DNA of 64,000 nucleotides, taken from NCBI GenBank assembly GCA_023101725.1, contig JALJCO010009025.1, positions 248,001-312,000 of the forward strand, written 5' to 3'. Below, piece by piece: positions 49,901 to 61,484 of this stretch. Both the position numbers and the translations under genes were made by a program. The stretch is from Atherinomorus stipes. Its lineage: Eukaryota > Chordata > Actinopteri > Atheriniformes > Atherinidae. How positions within the stretch are numbered: position 1 is the first letter of the stretch; each line of letters begins with the position of its first letter. Below the pieces are notes generated by a model, which was not told the origin of the DNA, searched no databases, and was given only the letters and a program-made list of their open reading frames with translations.

Positions 49901-50429
49901 GTACTTGGTCCATCAAACATCTTTGATAGGTGCAGTGACTTTAAAGCCATTTGAGACCCGTGTCTATCCTCTGCTCGAAAATTGCTTAGAATATCCCTGC
50001 AACTGATCAAATTGTTGTACAGTATTTGAGTACTCTCTGCAAAGATCCACTGATAAGCAGAAAAACAATTAGAGAGGTTTTAGTATAGACATTTAAAGCA
50101 AGTTCTCCATGGCCATTTTGGCACACTTTTGCAGAGTTTGACCATCTGTTTTCAACATCCCCAAATTTTGATAATCTTATTAATGACCTTTAGTTGAGTA
50201 CAATACTTCAAATGCACAAGCACAGAGCTGTCTCTGCCTCTAGTTAATCACAGATGGAGTAAATTTAAACAGTAGACTACCATAAAGTCACCTGCATACA
50301 ATATGTTGAAATACATTAAAACAGGACACTTTTAAATCAACATGCACAGAAACTAATCACAGAGCAGAGTTTAAACAGACAGGTTTTGCGTTTTGATTTC
50401 AAAAGCAGAAATTAATCAGTATTGTGGAG
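49901..50429. other. Intergenic sequence, nothing recognised
   Basis: AT-rich, with no coding or repeat pattern that I recognise. Confidence 0.55.
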
Positions 50430-51269
50430 GTTAGGTGGTGAATTCCATAAAGGTGAGCAGAGGGGACAGTCACACGAAAGGTAGAAGTGGGTCAAAGTGT
50501 GTGACCAGGGAAAAAAATATAGAGGAAATTAGAAAGGTAAGAAGGAGCAAAGTTGTGGATAAACTTATAGGTAAGATAAAGTGTTTTGAAATGAATGCTG
50601 CATGCGATGGGAGGCCAGTGGAGTTGGTGCAAGACAGGTGATGTGATTGGTCGATGGGGTCCTGGTGATGATGCGTGCTGATGAATTTTGTACCAGTTGA
50701 TGTGGAGGATTTTCTGTGGGAGACCAAACAGAGGGGAGCTGCAGCAGTCGAGGCGAGAGGTGACCAGGCTATGAACCAGAATGGAAGTGGTGTGAAGGAG
50801 GAATGTAGACAGTTGCAAAGATGAAAGTAAGCTAACCGGGGTTATGTTGTACGTGAGATGTGAAGGAGAGCGTGCCACTGAGGATGACACCCAGACTCTT
50901 GACCTGAGGTTGAAGGAGAGATGGCAAAATCGTCAATTAAATTTGTGACATTGTGGGATTTGGCTAAAGTGGAATTTAATACCTACATGTGACATCCATT
51001 TTTATAACTGTTTATTTTGAGAAAGTTGAAAGCAAACTATGATTATTTCATGAAGACAGTCAACAAGGTATGTTGGTGGGACGGTGGAATCAGGTTTGGA
51101 GGAGAGGTAGAGTTTGGTGTCATCTGTGTAGCAGTGGGAGTTTATTGTGATAATTCCAAAATATATGGCTAAGGGGTAGTTTGTAAATAATAAGTAGCAG
51201 GAGCATCAGGACAGAGCCCTGTGGCACACCTGTGGTGCCTGGGAGTGACCGGAATTGCTGATAAAGCTC
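50430..51269 (-). pseudogene. L2/CR1-like LINE reverse transcriptase relic
   Basis: Read on the minus strand, GVPQGSVL (51207-51230), YTDD (51119-51130, from a YADD catalytic box) and then LVHSLVTSRLDCCSS and PVLHQLHWPP (about 50600-50780) appear in the order found in L2/CR1 reverse transcriptases. The frame is broken in several places, and only the 3' half of the domain remains. A solo LTR has inserted just upstream, at 51275. Confidence 0.85.
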
Positions 51270-51274
51270 ATTGT

Positions 51275-51698
51275 TGTCACAAGGAGAGTGGATCTAAGCA
51301 AATGATGCAGCAAGTCAGATGTATGATTTAAGCAGCTTTATTTAAGATTGACTTATCCAGGAATTAGGTGTTTGTCAGAAGTCCATAGGTCCAGGGCGAG
51401 GTAGTTGAAGAATCCAGGGAGAATCGGTCCAGGGGTCCAGGCAAAGCAGGTATGGAGGTCTAGGCAGACTGGTGAGCAGCACTGATATGCACAGAAAACT
51501 TCAAAAGATCAGGAAAATTGGATTAGTTCACAAGAGACAGACATTGCAGACTAAAGAATGTGCTAAAGGCCACCATAAGACAGCAACAATCTTAAGTCAG
51601 TCTGGAATATTTAAGTAGTCCGGAGGTAACAAACCAGATTACTTCTAGCTGCGCCAAATTATTCACAGTACACACTTCAGGCTCAGGAATCCATGACA
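51275..51698 (-). mobile_element. Solo LTR with 5-bp TSD
   Basis: A 424-bp unit beginning TGTCA and ending TGACA, flanked by ATTGT at 51270-51274 and 51699-51703. On the minus strand it reads TGTCATGGATTCCTGAGCC at the start, has a TTAAATATTC promoter-like box and, near the end, TTAAATAAAGCTGC as a polyadenylation signal. This polarity and the 5-bp duplication suggest a Ty3/gypsy-type LTR left after recombination. No internal coding region remains. Confidence 0.82.
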
Positions 51699-51703
51699 AT
51701 TGT

Positions 51704-52062
51704 GGGTTAGATGGAAAGGGAAGCAAAGTTATTAGGATCTAAACCAGGTTTCTTTAGTATTGAAGTGACAGCAGCTGTTCAAGGGGTGAGGAAACAATTC
51801 CAGTGAAGAGAGAAGATTGAATTATGTGTGTGATAAGAAAGGCCAAAAATTCAATCTTGAGTGTTTTTTAACTAGTTTATAATCATACATCTGTTCAATT
51901 CTTCAATCATAACATTCCACGAATTCACTTCACAGACTGTTGTGCACATGCTCTTCAATGTTTGTACTTTGTTTTCTGAAATTCAACTCTCCCCTCAGGC
52001 ATCAAACCTTTTATGATACTGTATGTTGAAAGTATTTTTTTCTGTCTTTTTAACTTGACCTG
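51704..52062. other. Probable remainder of the LINE, very decayed
   Basis: Continues the purine-rich composition of the LINE region (minus-strand relic) without recognisable motifs. Confidence 0.4.
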
Positions 52063-52134
<72 letters not shown>

Positions 52135-52168
52135 GCTAGCTAGCTAGAGCTAGCTAGCTAGCTAGCTT
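52063..52168. repeat. (CTAT)n followed by self-complementary (AGCT)n
   Basis: About 18 CTAT units up to 52133, then CTAG/AGCT units whose arms pair around AGCTAGAGCTAG, so this end can form a cruciform. Confidence 0.92.
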
Positions 52169-52437
52169 GATTATTACTGAATTGACATAATATTGATGGG
52201 CCTGACGGAGGAATTGGATAAAAGCATAAAGAATGAACACAAATAAAAGGAGAGTGGGGAGAATAAAGGAGAGATACACCAGACAATAAACTGCTGTGCC
52301 TGTACAGAAGCACAAGAGAAAACATCCTACGGCCTTTGCAGGAAAACACAGCGAATAATCATCAGGAGCACCTGTAGGAGACAAACAAGCAGAGAGAATC
52401 CTGAATCACAACTACAGTACCAAAGCATGAAAAGCAA

Positions 52438-52470
52438 ACACACACACACCACACACACACATACACATAA
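52438..52470. repeat. CA-rich microsatellite
   Basis: CACACACACACC and similar interrupted CA units, next to the purine-rich patch. Confidence 0.7.
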
Positions 52471-52554
52471 AAACAACAACATCAAAAACTTTACAAAAGT
52501 AGCCATTTGTGTATACGCCTACACCCACAGGACAACACTGACTAGGATTTAATG

Positions 52555-52830
52555 GGGATTTTTCCTTTTTGAAAAAAATATTTGAGGGAGGATTGGGGCA
52601 GTAAAGGGGGAAATAAAATGGGGATGGGGGTGTAAGAAATAACATAAAAATGAAGGGGGAAGAAAAAAAAAAAATAAAAAGGGGGGAGAAAAAAAGGAGG
52701 GGGGTTGGGGGAAAGAAGAGAGTATAAAAGAAAAAAAGGAAAGAGAGAGGAGAGGAGAAGGAAAAAAAAACACGTGGTACGGAAGAGGATGCGTTTGGGG
52801 GAAGGAACACCACATAACGTAAATGAGGAG
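52555..52830 (+). repeat. Purine-only low-complexity patch
   Basis: Almost only A and G on the plus strand, with G runs and A runs alternating and very little C. The long minus-strand frames here are Phe/Pro/Ser-rich artefacts of this composition. Confidence 0.8.
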
Positions 52831-53877
52831 GGAGAATTAAAGGAAATATTAAATAAGGAAATCGAATGGGCATTGTCAGCATGCAGAATAGGGGAATGAA
52901 GAGTGTTCAAATGTATGTTCGATGCAAAGTACGCTGCTGCAAATGCAATCATGCCTCTGCAAAAGTTAAAGGCAAACCAAGACCGGCAGACTTTTATTTT
53001 TTCAAAAGAATTTCAATCTCTAAATTTTCTGATCACAGAACAGATAACCACTTTACCTCAATGTAGCTTAAATGAACTCAGGTCCAGAAAAGAGCCTGAG
53101 TTTTGTTATTTTCTCTGCTTTGTATAAATTTGAAATGACAAACTGTTGTCCTGCAGTGGTTTTCTAAACTGTTTCTGACAGACTGTTCGCATAAACTCAT
53201 GTCTGTTTCAGTAAACTGTCTGAGTTCATGAAAAGCTTGTTTTTGTGTACAATTTCTAATACATTAAAATCTTTATAGTTTTATATTGATGCACATCATT
53301 GTTAAATCACTGAAGTATCAGACAATAAATCTTTCCTTATTTAAAAACATTTCCAAACTATTCCAGTCCAGCTGCCTGCCCCAACTTCTTTGACAAAGTT
53401 ATGAGTTTGTAACATAAAATGACCTCACTACAGTAAGTGATATCCAAATTATCCAAATACAGACTCCCTATGATGACCAAGCAGAGAAAAAAAAAACTGC
53501 CAGACCATCTTGACAATTTCCAACCTTGTTTATCTTCTCAGAGAAACAGTGATACTGTTACAGTTATACTGTACCTGATTAGTCCCATAATAGCTTATTC
53601 TGAGAAGGGTAGCTTCCTAATTACAGTCATGTGAAAAAGAAAGCACACCTTTTAGTTCTAAGGTTTCATGTATCAGATAAGATATAGTGCAATAAAGGAT
53701 TAACTGATTCTAAAACTGGGTCTAAAATGTACAAGTTTTAGAAAAAAACTAATTCAGATGAACACCACATGACATTTTATGCAGTGTCCTTATATTTTTT
53801 TTAAATCAAAGCCAAAGTGCAGCATCAGTGTGTGAAAAACAAAGGACATGTCATAATTTCAGTAGCTTGAATCCTAA
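52831..53877. other. Intergenic sequence, nothing recognised
   Basis: AT-rich and non-coding on inspection; no element ends seen. Confidence 0.55.
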
Positions 53878-54098
53878 CATGGTACCCAAGTCCAGTCCTT
53901 GAGAGCTACTATCCTACAACTTAGATGCATCCCTCTCCAACACACCTGAGTCAGATTATTAGCTCGTTACCAGGCCTCTGGAGAGCTGTATGACATGTGT
54001 ATGAGGTCATTAAGATAATTCATTCAGGTGTGTTGAAGAAGGCATGATCTAAAAGTTGCAGGATAGTAGCTGTCGAGAACTGGACCTGGGCATCCCTG
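53878..54098. mobile_element. 221-bp palindromic hAT MITE, second copy
   Basis: Homologous to 9118-9339: CCCAAGTCCAGTCC, GAGAGCTACTATCCTAC, TTACCAGGCCTCTGGAGAGC and GTTGCAGGATAGTAGCT. The ends are diverged and no clear duplication survives. Confidence 0.85.
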
Positions 54099-54164
54099 TT
54101 CTAAAACAACCAGCAGCAATAATCTGAAGCAGTGAAGCATCTCTATATGAGTGTTTTTCAATTC

Positions 54165-54685
54165 AGGTCCTCAGGACTCACTGCCCTACCCGGCTTTACA
54201 CCTGCCCGTGACGCGAGCGTAGCGCGGCGGCGCGCCCTGAGCGCCCCATGTGATCAATTGTATAAACAGAGTGATAACTCTTCGGCGCGGGGGCGGTGTG
54301 TGAGCGGTCTGTCGTCCGTCTGGCTGCCGATACGCTCCAGCTAGTTTCTTCACTTCTACCACACACAGACGTACAACGAAAAGAATTAAAGAAGGGAAGG
54401 AGATCAGGAAATCGAAAAAACTCAAAAACCAAGAACAACACACACCAAACAACAGAAAAAAGAAAAAAAGAGAAAAAAAAGAAAAAAGAGAAAATAGCAA
54501 AGGGCGGGGGGGGGGAAGGGGAGAAAGGAGAGGGGAAAAGGAGCGAGGAGGAGTTAACCCAACTTTCACACACCTGAATTAAATGAATGGCTCATTAACA
54601 GGCTTGTAAAGAACTTGATAGGAGAGTTCTTAATCTGAATCAGATGTGTTGGAGTAGCAACACATCTAGGGCAGTGAGTCCTGAG
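54165..54685. mobile_element. Second MITE family, with foreign insert
   Basis: The ends CAGGTCCTCAGGACTCACTG and, in reverse complement, CAGGCTCTCAGGACTCACTG are inverted. The right half has the expected body (CACACCTGAATTAAATGAAT, GGCTCATTAACAGGCTTG, GAATCAGATGTGTTGGAG). The left half is replaced by about 370 bp of unrelated GC-rich and then purine-rich sequence (54196-54565). Confidence 0.7.
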
Positions 54686-55387
54686 AGCCTGGATAAAGAA
54701 ACAGTGCTGCATAATGTTATCAGCCTCGCATTGTTCAGGAAGTGTGGTAGAATCTTTTTTATTATTTTGCTTCAGTTCATGAAATTATTTTTTTTGTATA
54801 GCAAAAGTCTCAGGTTTTTATTTTTTGTTTGTTTGTTTTTTACACGTTTTTACATTGTTGATTTGCAGTGCAGTTTTCCATGCAAACGGACAATAAAATG
54901 CTTTCTTATTCTATCTTGTGAGAATGCTTTTACACAGTTTTCCTGGTTCCACCGCAGCATGTCGGGTTTCATTAGATTGGGGTCTAAAATTTAACTGGGT
55001 CATTGATTCAACTTTACCTCTTCAACCATTCTGTTAGATTTGTTGGTGCATTTGGTATATTTGTTGTGTCATGATACAATTTCAGTCTAGCTTTACTCGT
55101 CAAATAGGTGATTTCATTTGCTTTTCATTTTTTTAAGCTCCCATGGTCGCAGTATGGTTTAACCTTAGAGTGATATTGCTGGGGCATGCATTCAAGGAAA
55201 GGCAGACTTGAGTGTTTTCTATTTGTGAATGATGTGTGTCACTACACTGTGTGCAAGTTACATTTTTGAGGATTAGATTTTTTATGTAACAGCAACAGTA
55301 CTCTTGGTTCATTCAAAATGTTTATAGACTTGAAACCTGAATATTTAAGGAAGTGAAAGTGAAGATTTGGCTTCTGTACAACATCTA
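54686..55387. other. Intergenic sequence, nothing recognised
   Basis: T-rich. No coding or repeat pattern recognised. Confidence 0.55.
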
Positions 55388-56402
55388 TGTGTGCACAATT
55401 ATTAGACAATATTGATGTGCAGAATTATACGCAACTCAATTAAAAAACAATTTTTTCCATCTTACTTGTTTATTTTTATCTATAAATGTTAGAATAATCA
55501 AGTAACAACTCAAACTTTACAGATAAACATTTTTGATATTCAAAAATAAAAAAAAAAAAACAAAATGGTCATAGGCTACTTCTTTTCAATAAAACTCAAA
55601 CGTCATCCATCCATTGAGTCTGTCAGTTTCTTGATTTCTTGACCGGCAACTTTTTGTGCAACAGCAACCACAGCCTCTCAGACTCTGTTCAGATAGGTGT
55701 ACTGTTTTTCTTTACTGTAAATCTCATGTTTAGGAATGGCCCATAAGCTCTCAATAGGGTTCAGGTCAGGTGGGGAAGGACCATGTCATTTTTCTTTCAT
55801 CTTTAAAGGATAACTTTTTTCTTTTTTTTTCAACCTGCACCTTATTTCTACGAGTTTGCGTGCATTTACTTACTGGTAAAATTTCTGTATCACTTTGACT
55901 CCTTCGGAGGATATTACGTTGAGTCGCCCTTCAGCGTGCATCCATATAACAATGCAGCGGGAACAGATATTGGATACCATCCAAACGGAGTCCCTGGCGA
56001 AGTTTTTTCAAACAGCTAGCATGGACCAAGCGGCTACTGGACTTTTCCTTTCACATCATCAACATCTACATAACCGTCTTCATACACAGGAGAAAGACTA
56101 AAAGCTTTCATAAGCACGGATGCCTATATGATGGACATAATAATCATTCAATCAATAAGCACGGGCCGCTCGCAGCCCCATCCAATGAAATTCATTTAAT
56201 TGAAAGGAGTGTTTTCAGTCCTGTCCGTTCCACAGGTGATTTTTGTGTGTGTGTGTGTTAGAACATTTAATTAATTGGCTGCCATTGGGGTGTGAAGAAG
56301 ACTTTAAGCAATATAATAAAAAATGCTCCTGGAAAACATCATCCACCCTGCCTTTAAAGTATTGGTAAAATGAAGGAGTTTTTGCTGCAGATAATGCCTT
56401 AG

Positions 56403-56881
56403 AGGAACTAGAGGCAGGAATTTAAAAAACAAACAAACATACATGTCCATTTTTTTTTAATACTAATGGGTGATGAAGCGCTAAATACCAAAAATAACGT
56501 TTCCACCCACGTTTCTCTCCGTTGCCTTAAATAGGTTGTGTGCTGCAAAATGCACTGCAATTCGATGTCCAAATTTCCCGCGCTGCCCCGCGGACATGAC
56601 GTCAAATGACGCTACATCCGCAGTTTTGACTCAGGAAGAAGATGGTCGCGGTAAATTCAAACACTGTAAGTGATAGTTATGGATTCTTCTGTCCTCAGCA
56701 AACGATCCAGATCAATTGAAAGACCACTAAAAAGTGTAACTACAAAGAAAAAGGTGAGTAAACAACATTAGAGCTTCAGTTTCTGCACGCTCCCGTGACG
56801 GCTTGGCTCGTGGCTGCAGTTACCTGAAACGCCAGTTGCGTCAGTCGCAAGTTTAGTTTCTTAATCTTGCCTCAAGTCCCT
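56403..56881. mobile_element. TTAA-family element, 479 bp
   Basis: The left flank TTAG is a mutated TTAA (56399-56402), and TTAA follows at 56882-56885. The ends AGGAACTAGAGGCAGGAATT and, in reverse complement, AGGGACTTGAGGCAAGATT. Contains the exon-like segment ATGGATTCTTCTGTCCTCAG to AAAAAGGTGAGT (56680-56758). Confidence 0.88.
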
Positions 56882-56909
56882 TTAAATAGAGGCTGCCCTG
56901 TCTCTCCCA

Positions 56910-57615
56910 TTATATGCAAGACTCTGGAGCACTTTTTTTTTTTTAATATCGTGAGGCTTTTTGTTATCCGCCAACTTTCATGAAGGTCACAGGTGCTAAA
57001 CACAAAAAGATCCATAAAAGTCCACCAGAACTTAGCAATCTTCCTCCATGCTGCTCGTCCAATGTAATCCAAGTGCCCTGAGTGGGTCGCGTCCATAATG
57101 TACTCAAAACAACATCATTTAGTGTATTTTAATAGCCTAAACAGTACTACATCTTACTGCCACGATGCGCACGTGTGCGAGTTCACGACACTACGGAAGC
57201 CGTGGCAGACAAGATCGCACGTTCTTTCTTTCTGTCTTTCTATGTTTTAAGTCAATAGCCAACCCCTCTTGTGTTTGTCCCGGTTTGCATTATCGGCAGA
57301 GTAGGCACTGAATGCCGCAGCTTCCATAGTGTCGTGAACTTGCATGGGTGTGCATCACGAAAGTAAGATGTAGTACTGTTTAGGCTATAAAAATATACTA
57401 AATGATGTTGTTTTGAGTAAATTATGGACGCGACCCATTCACGACACTTGGATTACATTGGACAAGCAGTATGGAGGAGTATTGCCAAGTTTTTGTGGAC
57501 GTTTATGGACCTTTGGTTCAGGCACCTGTGACCTTATATGAAAGTTGGCAAATAACGAAAAGCCTCACCATCTCCGGCTGCATTTGAGATATTAAAAAAT
57601 GTGCTCCAGTCTTTC
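56910..57615. repeat. Large imperfect inverted repeat
   Basis: The left arm (56910-57205) and the right arm (57300-57615) match in inverted orientation over about 300 bp: ACTGGAGCACATTTTTTAAT, GGACGCGACCCATTC, AAACAGTACTACATCTTACT and TCACGACACTA blocks. The spacer is about 95 bp. It is probably a foldback-type element with long terminal repeats. Confidence 0.75.
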
Positions 57616-58614
57616 TCAGCATGAGGGTGAGTAGAAAATGAAGGCACATCATTCTGTGGGTGTATTATTCCTTTAAGGCCTTTAACAATCAGAGTACTTC
57701 AGTGCATAAGATGGAGCATTGTCCTGCATAGAAATCGTGGTCTTTTTGAAAGATGCAGGCTTTTTTCCTGTTCTTTCCTATGTGTAAAGAAGGTGTCTTC
57801 TAGAAATTGACAATAGGTTTTGGAGCTCACTTTGACTACATCTTTTACCTGACAAGGCCCAACAAGCTTATTTTACTAGTTCCAGCTCATACCAGAACAC
57901 CATCAGCACCTTACTGGCGTCTGAGTCAGAGTGGAGCTCTTTGCCCAATAATAATGCATCCAAGGCCCCACGTATCTGGTCCAAGAGTCACCCTCATCTC
58001 ATCAATCCATACTGTAAAACCATAGTAAAATCAGTCTTTAGTTGTTTCACGGCTCAGTTTTGGCATCTTGTTTAGTGATAGTTGGGTCTTAGCTTTTCTT
58101 ACCTTGTCTCTGAGCACTGAACACCTTGTACTTCAGGATATGCCAGCCAGGTTACAGTTTTGGAACAGGACAACACTGGAGGATAATGGCTTTCCTGTTA
58201 GCTTCTTGTTTGAGTCTTCTCAAATGTTTGGCAGTTAATGTGTGTCTTTTTCATTCAACACCTTTCTTGTGACCCTTTTGGGGATTTGCAACCAAACTTT
58301 TGATGGTGTGGTCACGTCCTCATATCTTGGAAATTTCAAGAGTGATGCATCTTTCTGAAAGATCTTTGATCATTTTTGACTTGTTGAAGTCTGCAACATT
58401 TATTTTCTGGCCCATTTTGCCAAAGAAAAGGCAGCTGCCTTAATAATTGTGCACACCTGATATAAGATGTTGGTCTCCTAAGAGCACTCCCCCTTAAAAC
58501 ACAAATTCACATCAGGTTGTATGCGTACATCCAACAGACAATCAAGTTTACACAGATCACTGGAATGACAGCATGGTCAGAATCCTTACTTGCCTAATAA
58601 TTGTGCACACAGTG

Positions 58615-59460
58615 TACAGAATGATGAACATGAAATTATTTGGAAATGTTGTGATAACCCTTCCCAGAATGATGGGCAGCAACAGTTGCTTCTACAAGAC
58701 CATTGCTGATGTACGCGCACACTGCTCCAGAGCAGTGACCTGCCAAAGCATTTACCTTTATAGAGGTCATCACACTTCCTGGTGATCAGTTAATCAAGTG
58801 CATTTAATTCGTAGCATATCACTGCTCTTTACCTTCTCAATTTCTATGGGGTAAGTAAAAATTAACTTAGTTTTTAACACATTGCCTCTGTCCATGAAGT
58901 GATATGTCAAACCTTCAGATTTATGGAGGGTGTAGCTCTTTTTCATAAGTGTACAGTAAGCTCAAGAGGAAGATTGAGTAATGTGCCACCCACCTGAAAA
59001 TTTGGTATGAGCGTACAGGAAGTTAGTTTGGCATGTGAACCTTTGAGGCAGGTTTGTTAGTTTAGATGTTGAATAAAATGGTAGTGTACACGTTAAGTGG
59101 AAATTTGTTTTCATCAGAATAGGTCAAAACACTTACTTTAGAAATCCTGGGATGTATTCAGAGGGATAATAGTAGTGGTACTAAAGTGGAGCTCTGTGCA
59201 AACTTGCCCATGTTGCTGTTGTATGAACTTGATTCAAATTACAATCACACTCTTCAGCTGCCAAGACAGGGGTGACTGTGTAGTCAGCAGTAAACTGTAG
59301 TAAGATGAAAAAGAAATAGGATGTACTTGGATCATTGCCATTACTCAAGCATTAATGAAATCCCATAGGTGTGTTTCCCTCTGTGTTATTCTGGGTAACA
59401 CCTTCCCAGCAGGGACGTCCCAAGGATTGAAAACCAGGAGGGGCTTAGCCCTCAGGAGAC
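58615..59460. other. Intergenic sequence, nothing recognised
   Basis: Ordinary composition; no coding or repeat pattern. Confidence 0.55.
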
Positions 59461-59464
59461 TTAA

Positions 59465-59930
59465 AGGGACTTGAGGCAGGAATTTGAAAAAAAACAAACA
59501 TGAATGTCCCTTTTTTTCATACTAATGGGTGATGAAGCGCTAAATACCAAAAATAATGTTTCCACCCATGTTCCTCTCCGTTGCCTTGAACAGGCTGTGT
59601 GCTGCAAAATGCGCTGCAATCCGGTGTCCGAATTTCCTGCGCTGCCCTGCGGACGTGACGTCAAATGACCTACATCCACAGTTTTGATGCAGGAAAAAGA
59701 CGGTCATGTTAAATTAAAAACACTGTAAGCGATAGTTATGGATTATTCTGCCGTCAGAATACGATCTAGATCAGATGAAAGACACTAAAAAGTGTAACTA
59801 CGGAGAAAAAGGTGAGTAAACAACATTATAGCTTCAGTTTGTACACGCTCCCGTGACGGCTTGGCTCGTGGCTGCAGTTACCTGAAGCGCCAGTCGCGAG
59901 TTTTGTTTCTTAATCTTGCCTCAAGTCCCT
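59465..59930. mobile_element. TTAA-family element, 466 bp
   Basis: TTAA at 59461-59464 and 59931-59934. The ends AGGGACTTGAGGCAGGAATT and, in reverse complement, AGGGACTTGAGGCAAGATT. It is collinear with 56403-56881, including the segment ATGGATTATTCTGCCGTCAG to GAAAAAGGTGAGT (59738-59815), which here has a one-base loss. Confidence 0.92.
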
Positions 59931-59934
59931 TTAA

Positions 59935-61400
59935 AAATACTGCCCCTTTCAGGATGTGAAAGTCATGTAGGAAGTCGTGTAGCCAGCTAAAAGCAACAAA
60001 CTTTGTCTATTTATATTTTTATTTAAAAAATAACATATTGTTTTAAATGCATCAAGCCTGTGTGATATGGACTACCATGACCATACTGAGTTCATGATGA
60101 AATAATCTGTAAGCAGCAACAAATACTTTTATTTTATAATATTATAATTTATAATATTATTTACAATACTAAGCATTTTATCAGAAATGCAGCAAGCCAT
60201 GTGTCCATCTATTCCATCTATCTATCCATCTATTAATTTTATCTTCACAGTAACCATCTGGGTTACTACAGGTATGTCACTCCACTGACCTGCTGTCATT
60301 GGTTGTTTATTAACACAAGGATGCCAATAACAATTTTAGATTGTTATGACTTAAAAGGTGAGAGCATGAAAGTTAACCAGTATTAAGAGCAGTCACATGA
60401 AGATGATCTGAAAATAATTCATTCATCCTTAATCAACTGTATCTTTTTTTGAATGTCTATAATACGTTACCCAGCCATACACTGAAACTATGGTGAACAT
60501 TGTATTATTGCTGACATGAGGTCAATATGGTGACCAAAAAATGTTTTCCCATCTATTTTGAGAACTTTTTTGCATTTCAAAATCAGAGTCAGATTGGGTT
60601 TTTATTGCCAAGTTTGTACATAAAAGCAATTTGTGTTGTGGTGGGGGCGCAAAAACAAGAAAAAAGATAATCAAAAGAACAAAAGACAGAAAGTTATATT
60701 GGTTCCTTTTGATTTTGGTATCAGAAATTATGAGCATCAGTGAGGACCACTCCCGCCAAAGGAGAGATGGAAGTTTAGAGACCAGGGGTGGGAGAACTGG
60801 TTGTGATCTTTCCTGGCTGCCTCAGACTCCTGGTGGAGTACAGATTCAAGACAGAGGGGAGGTTACAGACCATCTCTTTCTCAGCCTACAGGGTAATTTG
60901 TGCAGTCTACTTTTGTCTTTGACAGTGGCAGCAGGGTACCAGATGGTGATGGAGGTGGTGAGGAGTGAATGAGGTGTAGAAGTGCACCAACATCAACCTT
61001 TTTTTTTTTTTTTTTTATAGTGGTGCCCTTGGGCTCCAAATAATGCCTCATTTATTTGACATTTGGATATTTTGGTTAAGTTAGGCATCTACAGGATCCC
61101 TGAAACGTTTGGACCCCAATTCAAATTAAGTGGTTTTATGTTCAAACCTTTGACTTGGAGATAAATTAACCTGCTCACTTTCTGGTATTGGCTTTCTTGA
61201 ACACTAAGAAAGATTTCTTTGTTTTATCATAGCCTTAAAAAATGAACGTTTATCTGGAGAAAACAATAATCTTTATCTCGAGGAACAAATTTGCTCCGTG
61301 AATCCAAAATTGTTGAATTAAATGAAAGTTTTGAGCAGGGCGATGCCATTAGTGAGCAAACTTGATACAGGATGACACACCTTGCCAGAACCGGTCCTCT
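59935..61400. other. Intergenic sequence, nothing certain
   Basis: Has a CATCTATC patch near 60210-60235, a line CAGAGTCAGATTGGGTTTTT (60583-60602) that recalls a common fish repeat end, and a 17-bp T run at 61001-61017. The frame at 60631-60972 has no recognisable domain. Confidence 0.5.
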
Positions 61401-61416
61401 TGCGCCCTCTGGTGGC
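61401..61416 (-). promoter_or_regulatory. Candidate CTCF site
   Basis: TGCGCCCTCTGGTGGC closely matches the reverse of the vertebrate CTCF core (GCCACCAGGGGGCGC) with one changed core base. It lies about 150 bp upstream of the candidate promoter. It is a motif match only. Confidence 0.5.
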
Positions 61417-61484
61417 TACATTTGAAAACCGCTGGAGGTACAGTTTGTGTAACCACCCTGGTCCCACCTACCAGGTCACAGCCT

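Larger units (their letters stand above)
55807..57672. mobile_element. Composite TTAA insertion in the Tc1 relic
   Basis: TTAA at 55803-55806 and 57673-57676. The ends AGGATAACTT and, in reverse complement, AGGAATAATAC are weakly inverted. Inside are a complete TTAA-family element (56403-56881) and a large inverted repeat (about 56910-57615). It may be several elements rather than one. Confidence 0.6.
55610..58415 (-). pseudogene. Tc1-like transposase relic, second copy
   Basis: From an ATG at 58415 the minus strand gives MGQKINVADFNKSKMIKDLS, then fragments with many stops, for example KLVGPCQVKDVVKVSSKTYC and QFLEDTFFTH near 57790-57870. After the insertion, PPDLNPIESLWAIPKHEIYS and EAVVAVAQKVAGQEIKKLTD follow at 55640-55770. 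It is the same broad Tc1-like family as the relic at 14920-18271 but far more decayed. No functional protein is possible. Confidence 0.8.
55388..58614 (-). mobile_element. Second Tc1-like element, old, with composite insertion
   Basis: The left end TGTGTGCACAATTATTAGAC and the right end, in reverse complement CTGTGTGCACAATTATTAGG, are inverted. TA follows the right end. The decayed transposase on the minus strand is split by a TTAA insertion at 55807-57672; without it the element is about 1.36 kb. The left terminal repeat is shortened relative to the right one. Confidence 0.8.

Noticed and set aside
52412..52952. Overlapping Phe/Pro/Ser-rich minus-strand frames that resemble membrane proteins
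   Set aside because: All fall in the purine-only patch. The hydrophobicity comes from TTT and CCC codons only.
60631..60972. 113-codon plus-strand frame
   Set aside because: No domain or splice support, and the upstream part resembles a common repeat end.
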